DNA of 64,000 bases from Kitasatospora sp. NBC_00458. Its GTDB lineage: Bacteria > Actinomycetota > Actinomycetes > Streptomycetales > Streptomycetaceae. Under the pieces are notes generated by a model. It saw nothing but the letters and a program-made list of their open reading frames with translations. It was not told where the DNA came from and searched no databases. The translations under genes were made by a program, and so were the position numbers. The stretch covers positions 992,001 to 1,056,000 of the forward strand of contig NZ_CP107904.1 of the NCBI RefSeq assembly GCF_036013975.1, written 5' to 3'. Each line of letters begins with the position of its first letter. Position 1 is the first letter of the stretch. This document shows positions 1 to 7,992 of this stretch, piece by piece.

Positions 1-794
1 GGTGGTCGGCGAAGCTGGCCGACCCGCCCGCCCGCCTCGACCTCTCCAGCAAGGAGCGGCCTCCGGGCGTCACCTACGAGGGCCGCGACCTCGCGTTCCG
101 CTGGAGCGCCGCGGAGACGCGCCTGCTGCGGGAGTTCGCGGTCCGCGAGGGCGTGTCGGTCAGCACCGTCGTCCTCGCCGGATTCTTCGCCACGCTCAAC
201 CGCGCGGTCGGCACCGAGGACTCGGTACTGGCCACCGCCATCGCCCAACGCTCCGAGCCCGGTTGGGAGTCCGCCATCGGCTACTACCTCAACACCGTGC
301 TGGTCCGGGCCAACCCCGCCGCCGGGCGCAGCTTCCGCGACCTGCTCCGCGAGGTCCACGCCTTCTCGCTCGGCCTCCTGGAGCACATGAACTACCCGCT
401 CGACCTGCTGGCGTCCCAGCTGAAGCCGCCGCGCTCCGAGGGCCGCTCCCCGTGGTTCGACGTCGTCGTGAACTGGCTGTCCTCGGACGCGTTCCCCCGG
501 TCGGTCAAGCTCTTCCACGGCGTCGGCGACACGCTCTCGCCCGGCGGCGCCCTGCCCCTCGAACCGCTCCAGGTCCGCCGGCACCTCGCCAAGTTCGACC
601 TGGAGATCTCGATGGCCGACATCGACGGCGAGGTGGCCGGCCACGTCCAGTTCAAACCGAGCTACCTGGACAGGCGGACCGTGACGGCACTGCTCGCGCT
701 GTACCGCACGGTGCTCTTCGACTCGATCGCCCAACCCGACCTGGCCCTCGGCGACATCGCGCCGACCGGCCTTCCCGAGGAGACGGACCAGTGA
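1..794 (+). CDS. NRPS condensation domain, C-terminal end (5' partial)
   Basis: The reading frame enters from the left edge and stops with TGA at 792-794. The visible ~263 residues are the C-terminal half of an NRPS condensation domain, which makes the amide bond between two carrier-bound acyl groups. Landmarks are the IGYYLNTVLVRA stretch, matching the family's IGxFxNTxxxR motif, and the following HMNYPLDLLASQL, matching the latch-side HxxxPxxxL motif. The catalytic HHxxxDG would lie upstream and is not in the window. The protein ends soon after the domain, so C is the last domain here and adenylation is supplied by the next gene. The GTG start of that gene overlaps this stop (GTGA), which indicates translational coupling. 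The condensation call is secure; the rest of the protein is unknown. Confidence 0.85.
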   Translation, partial: WSAKLADPPARLDLSSKERPPGVTYEGRDLAFRWSAAETRLLREFAVREGVSVSTVVLAGFFATLNRAVGTEDSVLATAIAQRSEPGWESAIGYYLNTVLVRANPAAGRSFRDLLREVHAFSLGLLEHMNYPLDLLASQLKPPRSEGRSPWFDVVVNWLSSDAFPRSVKLFHGVGDTLSPGGALPLEPLQVRRHLAKFDLEISMADIDGEVAGHVQFKPSYLDRRTVTALLALYRTVLFDSIAQPDLALGDIAPTGLPEETDQ

Positions 795-2617
795 CCGAAA
801 CCCTGCACTCCGAGTTCGTCGCGCAAGCGGTCAAGAACCCCGACGCGACCGCGGTCTACTCCGACGCCGGCGTCCTGACCTACGGCGAACTGAACGAGCG
901 GTCCCGGGTGCTGGCCGAGCGGCTCGTCGCCGACGGCGCGGGACCGGGCGTCCCGGTCGGCATCTGCGTCGAGCGCACCCCCGACCTGCTGGTCGGGATC
1001 CTGGCCGCCCTGCGCTCCGGCTCCTGCTACCTGCCGCTCGACCCGAACTACCCCGCCGACCGGCTGACCTTCATGGTCCAGGACAGCGGGACCCGCCTGC
1101 TGCTCACCACGCCCGCCTCCCGGGCCGCCTGCCCGGCCGGCCCGACCGTCGTCGTGCTCGGCGAGGGCGTGACGACCGAGCCCGGCGCGCGGCCCGTGCC
1201 GGTCGTGCCCGAGGACACCGCGTACGTCATCTACACCTCGGGCTCCACCGGCAGGCCCAAGGGCGTGGCCGTCCGGCACGCCGGCGTCGTGGCGATGCTC
1301 ACCGAGATGGACCGGGTGCTGGAGGGCTGCGACCTGAGCGGGGTCTCGGCGGCCAGCTCGGTCTGCTTCGACATGTCCGTGATGGAGATCTTCAACGCAC
1401 TGTGCCGCGGCGGCGCCGTCGTGCTCGTCGAGAGCGCGGTCCACCTGCCGGAGAGCCGGTACGCCGACCGGATCACCCACCTGAACGTGGTCCCGTCGGT
1501 GATGAACGGCCTGCTCGACGCCGGGGCCCTGCCCCCGAACGTGCGCTCGGTCGTGTTCGGCGGCGAGGCCCTGCGCCGCAAACTGGCCGACCGGACCTAC
1601 CGGGAGACCGGCGCCGAGCGGGTGTTCAACGCCTACGGCCCCACCGAGGGGACCGTCTTCTGCTCGTTCGGCCCCGTCCCCGAGGACGGCACCGACGAGC
1701 CGACCATCGGGCCGCCGACCACCGGCGACCGGGTCTACGTGCTCGACGGGGAGCTGAGGCCGCTCCCACCCGGCGAGGCCGGCGAGCTCTACCTCGGCGG
1801 CGCCGGCCTCGCGCACGGCTACGTCAACCGGCCGCGCACCACGGCCGAGCGCTTCGTGCCCGACCCGTTCCGCAGCGGCGAGCGCATGTACCGCACCGGG
1901 GACGTCGTCGCGTTCACCGAGGACGGCGAGCTCCGGTTCCTCGGCCGCACCGACCACCAGGTGAAGCTGCGCGGCTACCGCATCGAGCTGGAGGAGGTCG
2001 AGGCCCGGCTGACCGGCTGCCCCGAGGTCCGGGAGGCCGCCGCCGCCGTCCGGGGCAACCGGCTCGTCGGCTACGTCGTGCCCGCGGGCGACGGGGCCCC
2101 GGCGGACGGCCCCCGGTTGGACGCCGCGCTGCAGAGCGCCGTCACCGGCAGGCTCGCCGTCGAACTGCCCGACTACATGGTGCCGGCGACGCTCGTGTTC
2201 CTGCCCGCCCTCCCGCTGGGGCCGGGCGGGAAGCTCGACCGCAACGCGCTGCCCGAGCCGCCGGCCGCCGCGGGCGGGCCCCTGACCCCCGCGAGCACGC
2301 CGACCGAGGTGGCCCTGTCGGAGATCTGGGGCCAGCTGCTCGACCTCGAACCGTCGGGCATCGACGTGCAGTCCGCCTTCTACGACCTCGGCGGTGACTC
2401 GCTGCTGCTCATCCGCCTCGCCCGGCTGATGACCCGCCGCTTCGACCGCCGGGTCCGCGTGCCCGACCTCTTCAGCTTCCGCGACATCTCCTCCCTCGCC
2501 CGCTGGCTCGACGACGAGAGCGGCGCCACGCCCGAAGTGGTCGAGTCGGCCCGCCGGCGCGCCACCGCCCGCCGTGCCGTGCTGCGCGGCCGCGGCGGCG
2601 GCACCACCGGCCGCTGA
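791..2617 (+). CDS. NRPS adenylation-PCP didomain protein
   Basis: 608 residues. It activates one amino acid as the aminoacyl-AMP and loads it on its own carrier domain. A3 is TSGSTGRPKG (about 149-158), the specificity loop reads FDMSVMEIF, A5 is NAYGPTE (about 280), and the TGD, KLRGYRIE and GKLDRNALP motifs are all present. The PCP follows with YDLGGDSLL; Ser537 is the phosphopantetheine site. A rough hand alignment to GrsA gives pocket residues D-M-M-N-V-G-A-V-F-K, which I cannot assign to a substrate. The GTG start overlaps the previous stop by 4 bases. A free-standing A-PCP beside a P450 and an MbtH protein is a common arrangement for oxidation of a carrier-bound amino acid; that role is inference here. 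The next gene follows after 76 bases. Confidence 0.93.
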   Translation: MTETLHSEFVAQAVKNPDATAVYSDAGVLTYGELNERSRVLAERLVADGAGPGVPVGICVERTPDLLVGILAALRSGSCYLPLDPNYPADRLTFMVQDSGTRLLLTTPASRAACPAGPTVVVLGEGVTTEPGARPVPVVPEDTAYVIYTSGSTGRPKGVAVRHAGVVAMLTEMDRVLEGCDLSGVSAASSVCFDMSVMEIFNALCRGGAVVLVESAVHLPESRYADRITHLNVVPSVMNGLLDAGALPPNVRSVVFGGEALRRKLADRTYRETGAERVFNAYGPTEGTVFCSFGPVPEDGTDEPTIGPPTTGDRVYVLDGELRPLPPGEAGELYLGGAGLAHGYVNRPRTTAERFVPDPFRSGERMYRTGDVVAFTEDGELRFLGRTDHQVKLRGYRIELEEVEARLTGCPEVREAAAAVRGNRLVGYVVPAGDGAPADGPRLDAALQSAVTGRLAVELPDYMVPATLVFLPALPLGPGGKLDRNALPEPPAAAGGPLTPASTPTEVALSEIWGQLLDLEPSGIDVQSAFYDLGGDSLLLIRLARLMTRRFDRRVRVPDLFSFRDISSLARWLDDESGATPEVVESARRRATARRAVLRGRGGGTTGR

Positions 2618-2693
2618 GTCCTCCGGCGCCGGGCCCTCCGGCGCCGAACCCTCCGCAGCGCCACCCCACCCGTCACGAAGCAGGAGCCTTCCC

Positions 2694-4472
2694 ATGACCG
2701 ACAACCCCGAGCAGGACTACGACCCGGGCGACGTGGCCGTCATCGGCATGTCCCTGCGGGCACCCGGAGCCCGCACCAAGGAGCAGTTCTGGGACAACCT
2801 CGTCCACGGCAGGGAGTCCGTGTCCTTCCTGGCCAAGGACGACATCCACGTCGACGAGACCCTGATCCACAGCCCGTTCTACGTGCGGGCCTGCGGGGTG
2901 CTGGACACCTACGACAAGTTCGACCCGTCGGTGTTCGGCATCAGCGACCGGATGGCGGCCGCGCTCACCCCCGAGAACCGGCTGTACCTGGAGAGCGCGT
3001 GGGAGGCGCTGGAGGACGGCGGCTACGACCCGGCCCGGCTCAAGGCCGAGGTCGGCATGTACGGCGCCAACAACCCGCAGACCGCCGCGCTCTACAGCTC
3101 CCCGCCGGACCGGGTGTCGGTCGGCCCCGAGGCGATCGAGGCCAGCCTGGCCTGGTCGCCGGACACCATGACCTCCAACGCGCTCTACTACATGGGGCTG
3201 ATCGGCGAGGCCGTCACCGTCGCCTCCGTCTGCGCGGGCTTCCACTACGCGGTGCACCTGGCCTGCCAGTCGCTGCTGCTCGGCCAGACCGACGTGGCGA
3301 TCGCCGGCGGCGCGATGGTCCGCCTGCCGCACCCGCGCGGTCACCTGTGGGAGGAGAACCGCATCCTGTCCAGGGACGGCCACTGCCGCCCGTTCGACGC
3401 CAACGGCACCGGCACCGCGCTGTCCAGCGGTGTCGTCACCCTGCTGCTGAAGCCGCTGGGCCGGGCCGTCGCCGACCGCGACCACGTCTACGCCCTGGTC
3501 AAGGGCTCGGCCGTCAACAACAACGGCGTCAGCGCGATGGCGTACGGCCTGGCCCAGCCCGAGCGGCTGAGCGCGTGCATCGCCGCCGCCATGGAGGTGG
3601 GCGGCGTCACCCCGGACACGGTGTCCATGTACGAGGCCAACGGGCTCGGCCTGCCGATGACCGACGAGCTCGAAGTGCACGCGGCGGGCATGGCGTTCGG
3701 GAAGCAGACCGCGACCACCTCGATCGGCGGCGTCAAGGGCAACGTCGGCCACGGCGGCGTGGTGTCGGGCGGCTTCGGCGCGGTGAAGGCCGCACTGGCG
3801 ATCCACCACCGGACCCTCCCGGCCACGATCAACCTGACCGAGGTCAACCCGGACCTCGACTTCCCCGGCACCCCCTTCGTCCCGCAGGTCGAGGGGGCGT
3901 CCTGGGAGCCGGAGGCCGGCATCCGCCGCGCGGGCATCACCTCGATCGGCGGCGGCGGCTACAACGCCCACCTGCTGCTGGAGGAGGCGCCCGCGGCCGC
4001 CCGGCGCGCCCCCGAGGAGGAGGGCCGGCCCCGGCTGGCCACCCTCTCCGCCATGGACGACGCCGCGCTGGCCCGTCAGCGCGCCCGGCTCAAGGAGCGG
4101 CTGGAGGCCGACCCCGGGCTCCGGCTGGACGACGTCTGCTTCACCCTCAACCTCGGCCGCAAGGTGATGGGGCGCCGCTGGGCGGCCGTGGTCCGCAGCC
4201 GCGCGGAGCTGGTCGCGGCACTGTCCGACGACGCCCGCGGCCCGGTCACCACCGCCGCCGCCCCGCGGACGGACCCCGGCGCCTTCACGCGCACCGACGA
4301 CGGCATCGTGCCCTCCGGCACGGACGCGCAGGCGCTGGCCGACCTGGCCGCCGCCTGGGTGACCGGGGCGCAGGTGGACTTCGACGCCCTGCACCGCGGG
4401 GAGGCCGGCCACCGCGTGCCGCTGCCCACCTACCCGTTCCAGCCGCGCCGGTTCTGGCGCACGGACTGGTGA
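2694..4472 (+). CDS. AT-less ketosynthase with His-to-Asn change in the first His motif
   Basis: 592 residues. The KS fold starts at DVAVIGMSLRAPG and ends near NAHLLLEEAP. The nucleophile Cys180 sits in VASVCAGFHYAVH, where the usual TACSSS is lost. The EAHGTGT motif reads YEANGLGL, so the first catalytic His is Asn316. The second (KGNVGHGG, His353) is kept. After the KS come a KS-AT linker-like stretch (LDDVCFTLNLGRKVMGRRW) and, with no AT core between them, a post-AT linker ending LPTYPFQPRRFW. The AT core therefore seems to have been lost by deletion. Loss of the HGTGT His is typical of non-elongating or transfer-only KS domains. It may shuttle an aminoacyl chain or perform an unusual condensation; no function is proved. 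There is a good AGGAG Shine-Dalgarno at 2682-2686. The ATG at 2694 is the first start with a ribosome site. Confidence 0.9.
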   Translation: MTDNPEQDYDPGDVAVIGMSLRAPGARTKEQFWDNLVHGRESVSFLAKDDIHVDETLIHSPFYVRACGVLDTYDKFDPSVFGISDRMAAALTPENRLYLESAWEALEDGGYDPARLKAEVGMYGANNPQTAALYSSPPDRVSVGPEAIEASLAWSPDTMTSNALYYMGLIGEAVTVASVCAGFHYAVHLACQSLLLGQTDVAIAGGAMVRLPHPRGHLWEENRILSRDGHCRPFDANGTGTALSSGVVTLLLKPLGRAVADRDHVYALVKGSAVNNNGVSAMAYGLAQPERLSACIAAAMEVGGVTPDTVSMYEANGLGLPMTDELEVHAAGMAFGKQTATTSIGGVKGNVGHGGVVSGGFGAVKAALAIHHRTLPATINLTEVNPDLDFPGTPFVPQVEGASWEPEAGIRRAGITSIGGGGYNAHLLLEEAPAAARRAPEEEGRPRLATLSAMDDAALARQRARLKERLEADPGLRLDDVCFTLNLGRKVMGRRWAAVVRSRAELVAALSDDARGPVTTAAAPRTDPGAFTRTDDGIVPSGTDAQALADLAAAWVTGAQVDFDALHRGEAGHRVPLPTYPFQPRRFWRTDW

Positions 4473-4474
4473 GC

Positions 4475-5710
4475 ATGAGCACACCGGCGCTGGACACCCT
4501 GGACCTGGGTGACCCGGCCACCTTCGCCGACCACGACCTCGGCGGGTTCTGGCGCACCCTGCGGGACACCGCGCCGGTGCACTGGAACCCGCCGGCCGAC
4601 GGCCGCCGGGGGTTCTGGGTGCTCACCCGCCACGACGACATCACCGCCACCTACCGGGACAACGTGAACTTCACGTCCGAGCGCGGCAACGTGCTCGTCA
4701 CGCTGCTGGAGGGCGGCGACGCCGCGGCCGGCCGGATGCTGGCCGTCACCGACGGGCACCGGCACCACGAGCTGCGCAAGATCCTCCAGCGGGTGCTCTC
4801 GCCGAGGGTCCTCGACCAGGTCGCGCGGACGGTCCGGACCAACACCCGGCTGTGGATCCGCGAGGCGGTCGAGTCCGGCGGCTGCGACTTCGCGGAGCAG
4901 ATCGCCGGCCGGATCCCGATGACCACGATCTCGAACCTGCTCGGCGTCCCCGAGCAGGACCGGGACTACCTGCTCAGCCTCACCAAGGCCGCGCTGTCGG
5001 CCGAGGACGAGGACGTCGACGAGGTCGACTCCGAGATGGCCCGCAACGAGATCCTGATGTACTTCATGGACGTCGTCGAGGAGCGGCGCGAGTCCCCGGG
5101 CGACGACGTGATCAGCATGCTGATCGGCAGCTCCATCGACGGCGTGCCGCTCTCCGACGAGGACGTCGTGCTCAACTGCTACAGCCTGATCATCGGCGGC
5201 GACGAGACCAGCCGGCTGACGATGATCGACTGCGTCCACACGATCGCCGCCCGGCCGGAACAGTGGCGGCGGCTCAAGCACGGCGAGGTCGAGGTCGAGA
5301 CCGCCGTGGACGAGGTGCTGCGCTGGGCGTCCCCCACGATGCACTTCGGGCGCAGCGTCGTCCGGGAGACCGAACTGCACGGCGTACGGCTGCGGCCGGG
5401 CGAGATCGTCACGCTCTGGCACGCCTCCGGCAACCGGGACGAACGGGTCTTCGCGCGGCCCGGGGAGTTCGACCTCGGCCGCACCCCGAACAAGCACATG
5501 GCCTTCGGCTACGGCCCGCACTTCTGCGTCGGCTCGTACCTGGCCAAGGTGGAGATCGCCGAACTGCTCAAGGCCCTGCGGGACTTCACCACCGGGTTCG
5601 AGCAGACCGAGGAGGCGCTGCGCATCCGGTCCAACTTCCTGACCGGGTTCTCCACGATGCCGGTGCGGTTCGCACCCGATCACTCCGGACTGAAAGAGGT
5701 CGACCGATGA
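4475..5710 (+). CDS. Cytochrome P450
   Basis: 411 residues. A haem-thiolate monooxygenase with the I-helix motif IIGGDETSRL, the ExxR helix (EVLRW) and the haem loop FGYGPHFCVGS with Cys351 as ligand. The N-terminus has no membrane anchor, as in soluble bacterial P450s that take electrons from ferredoxin. It lies between the ketosynthase and the MbtH gene of the same operon and overlaps the MbtH start by ATGA. The context suggests oxidation of a carrier-bound amino acid or ketide, possibly beta-hydroxylation as in NovI-type enzymes; the sequence alone does not fix the substrate. An in-frame GTG at 4469 overlaps the upstream stop and is an equally possible start, adding two residues. Confidence 0.93.
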   Translation: MSTPALDTLDLGDPATFADHDLGGFWRTLRDTAPVHWNPPADGRRGFWVLTRHDDITATYRDNVNFTSERGNVLVTLLEGGDAAAGRMLAVTDGHRHHELRKILQRVLSPRVLDQVARTVRTNTRLWIREAVESGGCDFAEQIAGRIPMTTISNLLGVPEQDRDYLLSLTKAALSAEDEDVDEVDSEMARNEILMYFMDVVEERRESPGDDVISMLIGSSIDGVPLSDEDVVLNCYSLIIGGDETSRLTMIDCVHTIAARPEQWRRLKHGEVEVETAVDEVLRWASPTMHFGRSVVRETELHGVRLRPGEIVTLWHASGNRDERVFARPGEFDLGRTPNKHMAFGYGPHFCVGSYLAKVEIAELLKALRDFTTGFEQTEEALRIRSNFLTGFSTMPVRFAPDHSGLKEVDR

Positions 5711-5904
5711 GCGGCAACCCCTTCGACGGCGGCGAGGGCGACTGGCTGGTCGTGGCGAACGACGCCGGGCAGCATGCGCTGTGGCGGCCCCACCTGGACC
5801 TGCCGGACGGCTGGCGGACCGTCCACTCCTCCGCCGACCGCGACGGCGCCCTCGACTACGTCGAGCAGCACGCCGCCACGGCGGCGGGAACGCCGGCGAC
5901 CTGA
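5707..5904 (+). CDS. MbtH-like protein
   Basis: 65 residues. The MbtH signature is clear: NPFDGGEGDWLVVANDAGQ, then HALWRP, a conserved WRTVHSS and DYVEQH near the end. MbtH-like proteins bind NRPS adenylation domains and make them soluble or active, so this one is expected to serve the A-PCP protein encoded at 791-2617. Its ATG overlaps the P450 stop (ATGA), so expression is probably coupled. Confidence 0.95.
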   Translation: MSGNPFDGGEGDWLVVANDAGQHALWRPHLDLPDGWRTVHSSADRDGALDYVEQHAATAAGTPAT

Positions 5905-5941
5905 CGCTGACACACACCGGCCAACGACCGCAGGAGCGCGG

Positions 5942-6637
5942 ATGAACATCTACATGTCGGGACAAGGGGCCTTCGCGGTGCAGGTCGCGGAAGCCCTGCT
6001 GGACAGGGGACACAAGATCGTCGGCGCGGCCGCGCCCCGCCTGCGCAAGGGGAAGTCCGACGAGGGCGACGCGATGTCCTGGGACCGCCTGCGCTCCTGG
6101 GCCTACCACCGGGACGCACCGTGGACGGACTCGGCCGAACTGCGCGCCGTACACATCCCGGACGGGGTCGACCTCATCGTCGCCGCACACTCGCACGCCT
6201 TCCTCGGCCGGCACACCCGCGCCAGGGCCGCCGTCGCCACCATCGGGTACCACCCCAGCCTGCTGCCGCTGCACCGCGGCCGGGACGCCGTCCGGTGGAC
6301 CGTCCGCGACGGCGACAGGGTGGCGGGCGGGTCCGTCTACCACCTCACCGAGCGCACCGACGGCGGCCCGCTCGCCGCCCAGGAGCACCTGATCGTGCCC
6401 CCGGGCTCGACCGCGCAGAGCCTGTGGCGCGACCACCTGGCGCCGCTCGGCGTGCGGCTCCTCCTGAAGGTGGTCGCCGACCTCGCCGCGGGCCGGCGGA
6501 TCGAGGTCCCGCAGGACGAGAGGCTGGCGACCTGGGAACCCGCGATGGGGGCGCCGCCGCTGTTCAAGCCCGAGCTGATCGCGCTTCCCGGCACGACGCC
6601 GGTCGACAGCAGCAGGTGGGCGCTCTACGAACGGTGA
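5942..6637 (+). CDS. Formyltransferase-fold protein (formyl-THF dependent, small)
   Basis: 231 residues, the size of a lone N-terminal formyltransferase domain without the C-terminal tRNA-binding domain of methionyl-tRNA formyltransferase. The core motif reads GYHPSLLPLHRGRDAVRW. The family's usual Asn-x-His is Gly-x-His here; the His and SLLP are kept. The later Asp is present as TDGG where DTG is usual. It probably moves a formyl group from N10-formyl-tetrahydrofolate onto an amine of the operon's peptide or sugar-like product. The substrate is unknown, and an inactive or altered donor site is possible because of the missing Asn. AGGAG at 5932-5936 fixes the ATG at 5942. It is the last gene of the operon. 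Confidence 0.82.
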   Translation: MNIYMSGQGAFAVQVAEALLDRGHKIVGAAAPRLRKGKSDEGDAMSWDRLRSWAYHRDAPWTDSAELRAVHIPDGVDLIVAAHSHAFLGRHTRARAAVATIGYHPSLLPLHRGRDAVRWTVRDGDRVAGGSVYHLTERTDGGPLAAQEHLIVPPGSTAQSLWRDHLAPLGVRLLLKVVADLAAGRRIEVPQDERLATWEPAMGAPPLFKPELIALPGTTPVDSSRWALYER

Positions 6638-6656
6638 CGCCCGCGCGCCGTTCCGA

Positions 6657-6695
6657 GCCGCGGCCCCGCACACGACCGGTGTGCGGGGCCGCGGC
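6657..6695 (+). terminator. Hairpin terminator of the NRPS/PKS operon
   Basis: Perfect inverted repeat: GCCGCGGCCCCGCACAC (6657-6673), a 5-base loop, and its exact complement at 6679-6695. It begins 19 bases after the formyltransferase stop. There is no T-tract, as is usual in Streptomyces. Confidence 0.85.
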
Positions 6696-6780
6696 GCTCG
6701 CACCGCCGGGGCGGCGCGGCGGCGTCCGGCCGGACGCGCCCCAGGTGTCGCTCACCGGCGCACCGGCGCACTCGCGCACC

Positions 6781-6820
6781 TGCACGCACCTGCACGCACC
6801 TGCACGCACCTGCACGCACC
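6781..6820 (+). repeat. Four exact tandem copies of a 10-bp unit
   Basis: TGCACGCACC occurs four times head to tail at 6781-6820, preceded by a partial copy (GCGCACC). It lies just upstream of the candidate promoter of the XRE regulator. The core GCACGCACC recurs once more at 6889-6897, downstream of the -10 box. Spacing by about one helical turn suits cooperative binding of a regulator. Confidence 0.8.
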
Positions 6821-6832
6821 GAATCGTGCGCC

Positions 6833-6860
6833 TTCAACGTCTCGACGGGGCACCTAGAAT
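6833..6860 (+). promoter_or_regulatory. Candidate promoter of the XRE gene
   Basis: TTCAAC at 6833-6838, a 16-base spacer and TAGAAT at 6855-6860 fit a housekeeping-sigma promoter. A start near 6867 would give a leader of about 65 bases that contains an inverted repeat. Confidence 0.55.
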
Positions 6861-6886
6861 GAGGGACCATCGCGAGTGGTCGGTCC

Positions 6887-6907
6887 GCGCACGCACCGAA
6901 CGTGCGC
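6887..6907. promoter_or_regulatory. Inverted repeat, possible operator
   Basis: GCGCACG (6887-6893) and CGTGCGC (6901-6907) are exact complements separated by 7 bases. The site lies between the candidate -10 box and the start of the XRE gene. It shares GCACGCACC with the tandem array upstream, so autoregulation is plausible but unproved. Confidence 0.45.
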
Positions 6908-6931
6908 ACGGGGTAAGGGAAGAGGTGTGCC

Positions 6932-7351
6932 GTGCCCGACGCAGGCTCCGTTGCGTCCACGCTCGCGGCGAAGCTGGACCGGCTGTTCGACGTCGTCCGC
7001 CGCCCGGACCGTGAACAGTACAGCCACGAGGAGGTGGCCCGGGCCTGCCGGGAGGCGACCGGCGAGAGCTTCTCGGCCACCTACCTCTGGCAGCTCAGGA
7101 CCGGCCGCCGGGACAACCCGACGAAGCGGCACCTCGAAGCGCTGGCACAGTTCTTCCAGGTACCGCCGATGTACTTCTTCGACGACCGGCAGAGCGCCCG
7201 GATCGCCGAGGAACTGGCCCTGCTGGGCGCACTGCGCGACGCGGGCGTACGGGACGTGGCGCTGCGCGCGGTGGCCCTCTCCCCCGAAGGGCTCGGCACG
7301 ATCAGCGACATGATCGAGGCGATCGCCCGCCGCGAGGCCGGTGGCAGGTAG
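6932..7351 (+). CDS. XRE-family helix-turn-helix regulator
   Basis: 139 residues. The N-terminal half is an XRE-type DNA-binding domain (YSHEEVARACREATGES, then TYLWQLRTGRRDNP and HLEALAQFFQVPP). The C-terminal ~60 residues are a short helical tail without a recognised effector domain. GTG at 6932 is preceded by AGAGG at 6921-6925. In streptomycetes, regulators of this type often precede an ImmA/IrrE-like protease and a DUF6545 protein, and that order is seen here. A likely mechanism is repression relieved by proteolysis; this is inferred from related pairs. Its promoter region carries the tandem repeats and inverted repeat described separately. Confidence 0.85.
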   Translation: MPDAGSVASTLAAKLDRLFDVVRRPDREQYSHEEVARACREATGESFSATYLWQLRTGRRDNPTKRHLEALAQFFQVPPMYFFDDRQSARIAEELALLGALRDAGVRDVALRAVALSPEGLGTISDMIEAIARREAGGR

Positions 7352-7443
7352 CGGAAATCGACGTCGAAGCGGTTCTCCCGGCGCTCACCCGTCCGTAGGA
7401 TCGCCTCCCGACCAAGGGCGGTCGGACACCAGGGGGTACGGGC

Positions 7444-7992
7444 GTGGGGCATTCGGGTGGGGTCGATCACGAACTCTGGCGTCGATGTCGGGGGATCGCC
7501 GAGTCGATACCGCTTCCTGAACCGTTCGGAATCGCGGAGCTGAGCGAATCGCTCGCCCGGCTGCGTGGCAGACCCATCGAGCTGATCCCCCTCTCCGGCC
7601 CGGCGCCCTCACCGTGCGGGGTACTGATCAGCACCGACCGGGCCGACTACATCGGCTACGCGGTCGACACCACCGCGCTGCACCAGCAGCACATCGTGCT
7701 GCACGAGGTCGGACACCTGCTCTGCGGCCACACGGGCGGCGCGGGGCTGAGCACGGCGGTCTCGCGCACGCTGGCCCCCGCGCTCTCGGAGGAGCTGGTC
7801 CGGAGGGTGCTCGGCCGGTCGGTGTACACGGACCGGCAGGAGCAGGAGGCCGAGCTCGTCGCCTCGCTGACGCTGCACCGGGTGCTGCGGCGTCCACGGC
7901 CGTCGGCGTTCGGCCGGCTCGGCGACGGGATGGCGCAGTTGTGGCACGCGGTCGGCCAGCCGCGGCCGCGGGGCGCGGCGTGGCGCGGGTGA
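7444..7992 (+). CDS. ImmA/IrrE-like zinc metalloprotease
   Basis: 182 residues, cytosolic, no signal or membrane segment. The zinc-binding motif is HEVGHLLCGH (around residue 90); the family's third ligand is probably an acid in RQEQEAELVASL. ImmA and IrrE proteins cleave XRE-type repressors, which fits the XRE gene 92 bases upstream. GTG at 7444 follows an AGGGGG-rich ribosome site at about 7431-7436. The last bases overlap the next gene (GTGA). The specific repressor target is inferred from the neighbourhood. Confidence 0.85.
   Translation: MGHSGGVDHELWRRCRGIAESIPLPEPFGIAELSESLARLRGRPIELIPLSGPAPSPCGVLISTDRADYIGYAVDTTALHQQHIVLHEVGHLLCGHTGGAGLSTAVSRTLAPALSEELVRRVLGRSVYTDRQEQEAELVASLTLHRVLRRPRPSAFGRLGDGMAQLWHAVGQPRPRGAAWRG

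Noticed and set aside
2..790. Upstream extension of the A-PCP frame to the window edge
   Set aside because: The sequence is an Arg/Pro-rich shadow of the condensation domain. The A domain begins at the GTGA overlap at 791.
6781..6820. CRISPR array
   Set aside because: Units are contiguous with no spacers and no cas genes are near. It is a simple tandem repeat.
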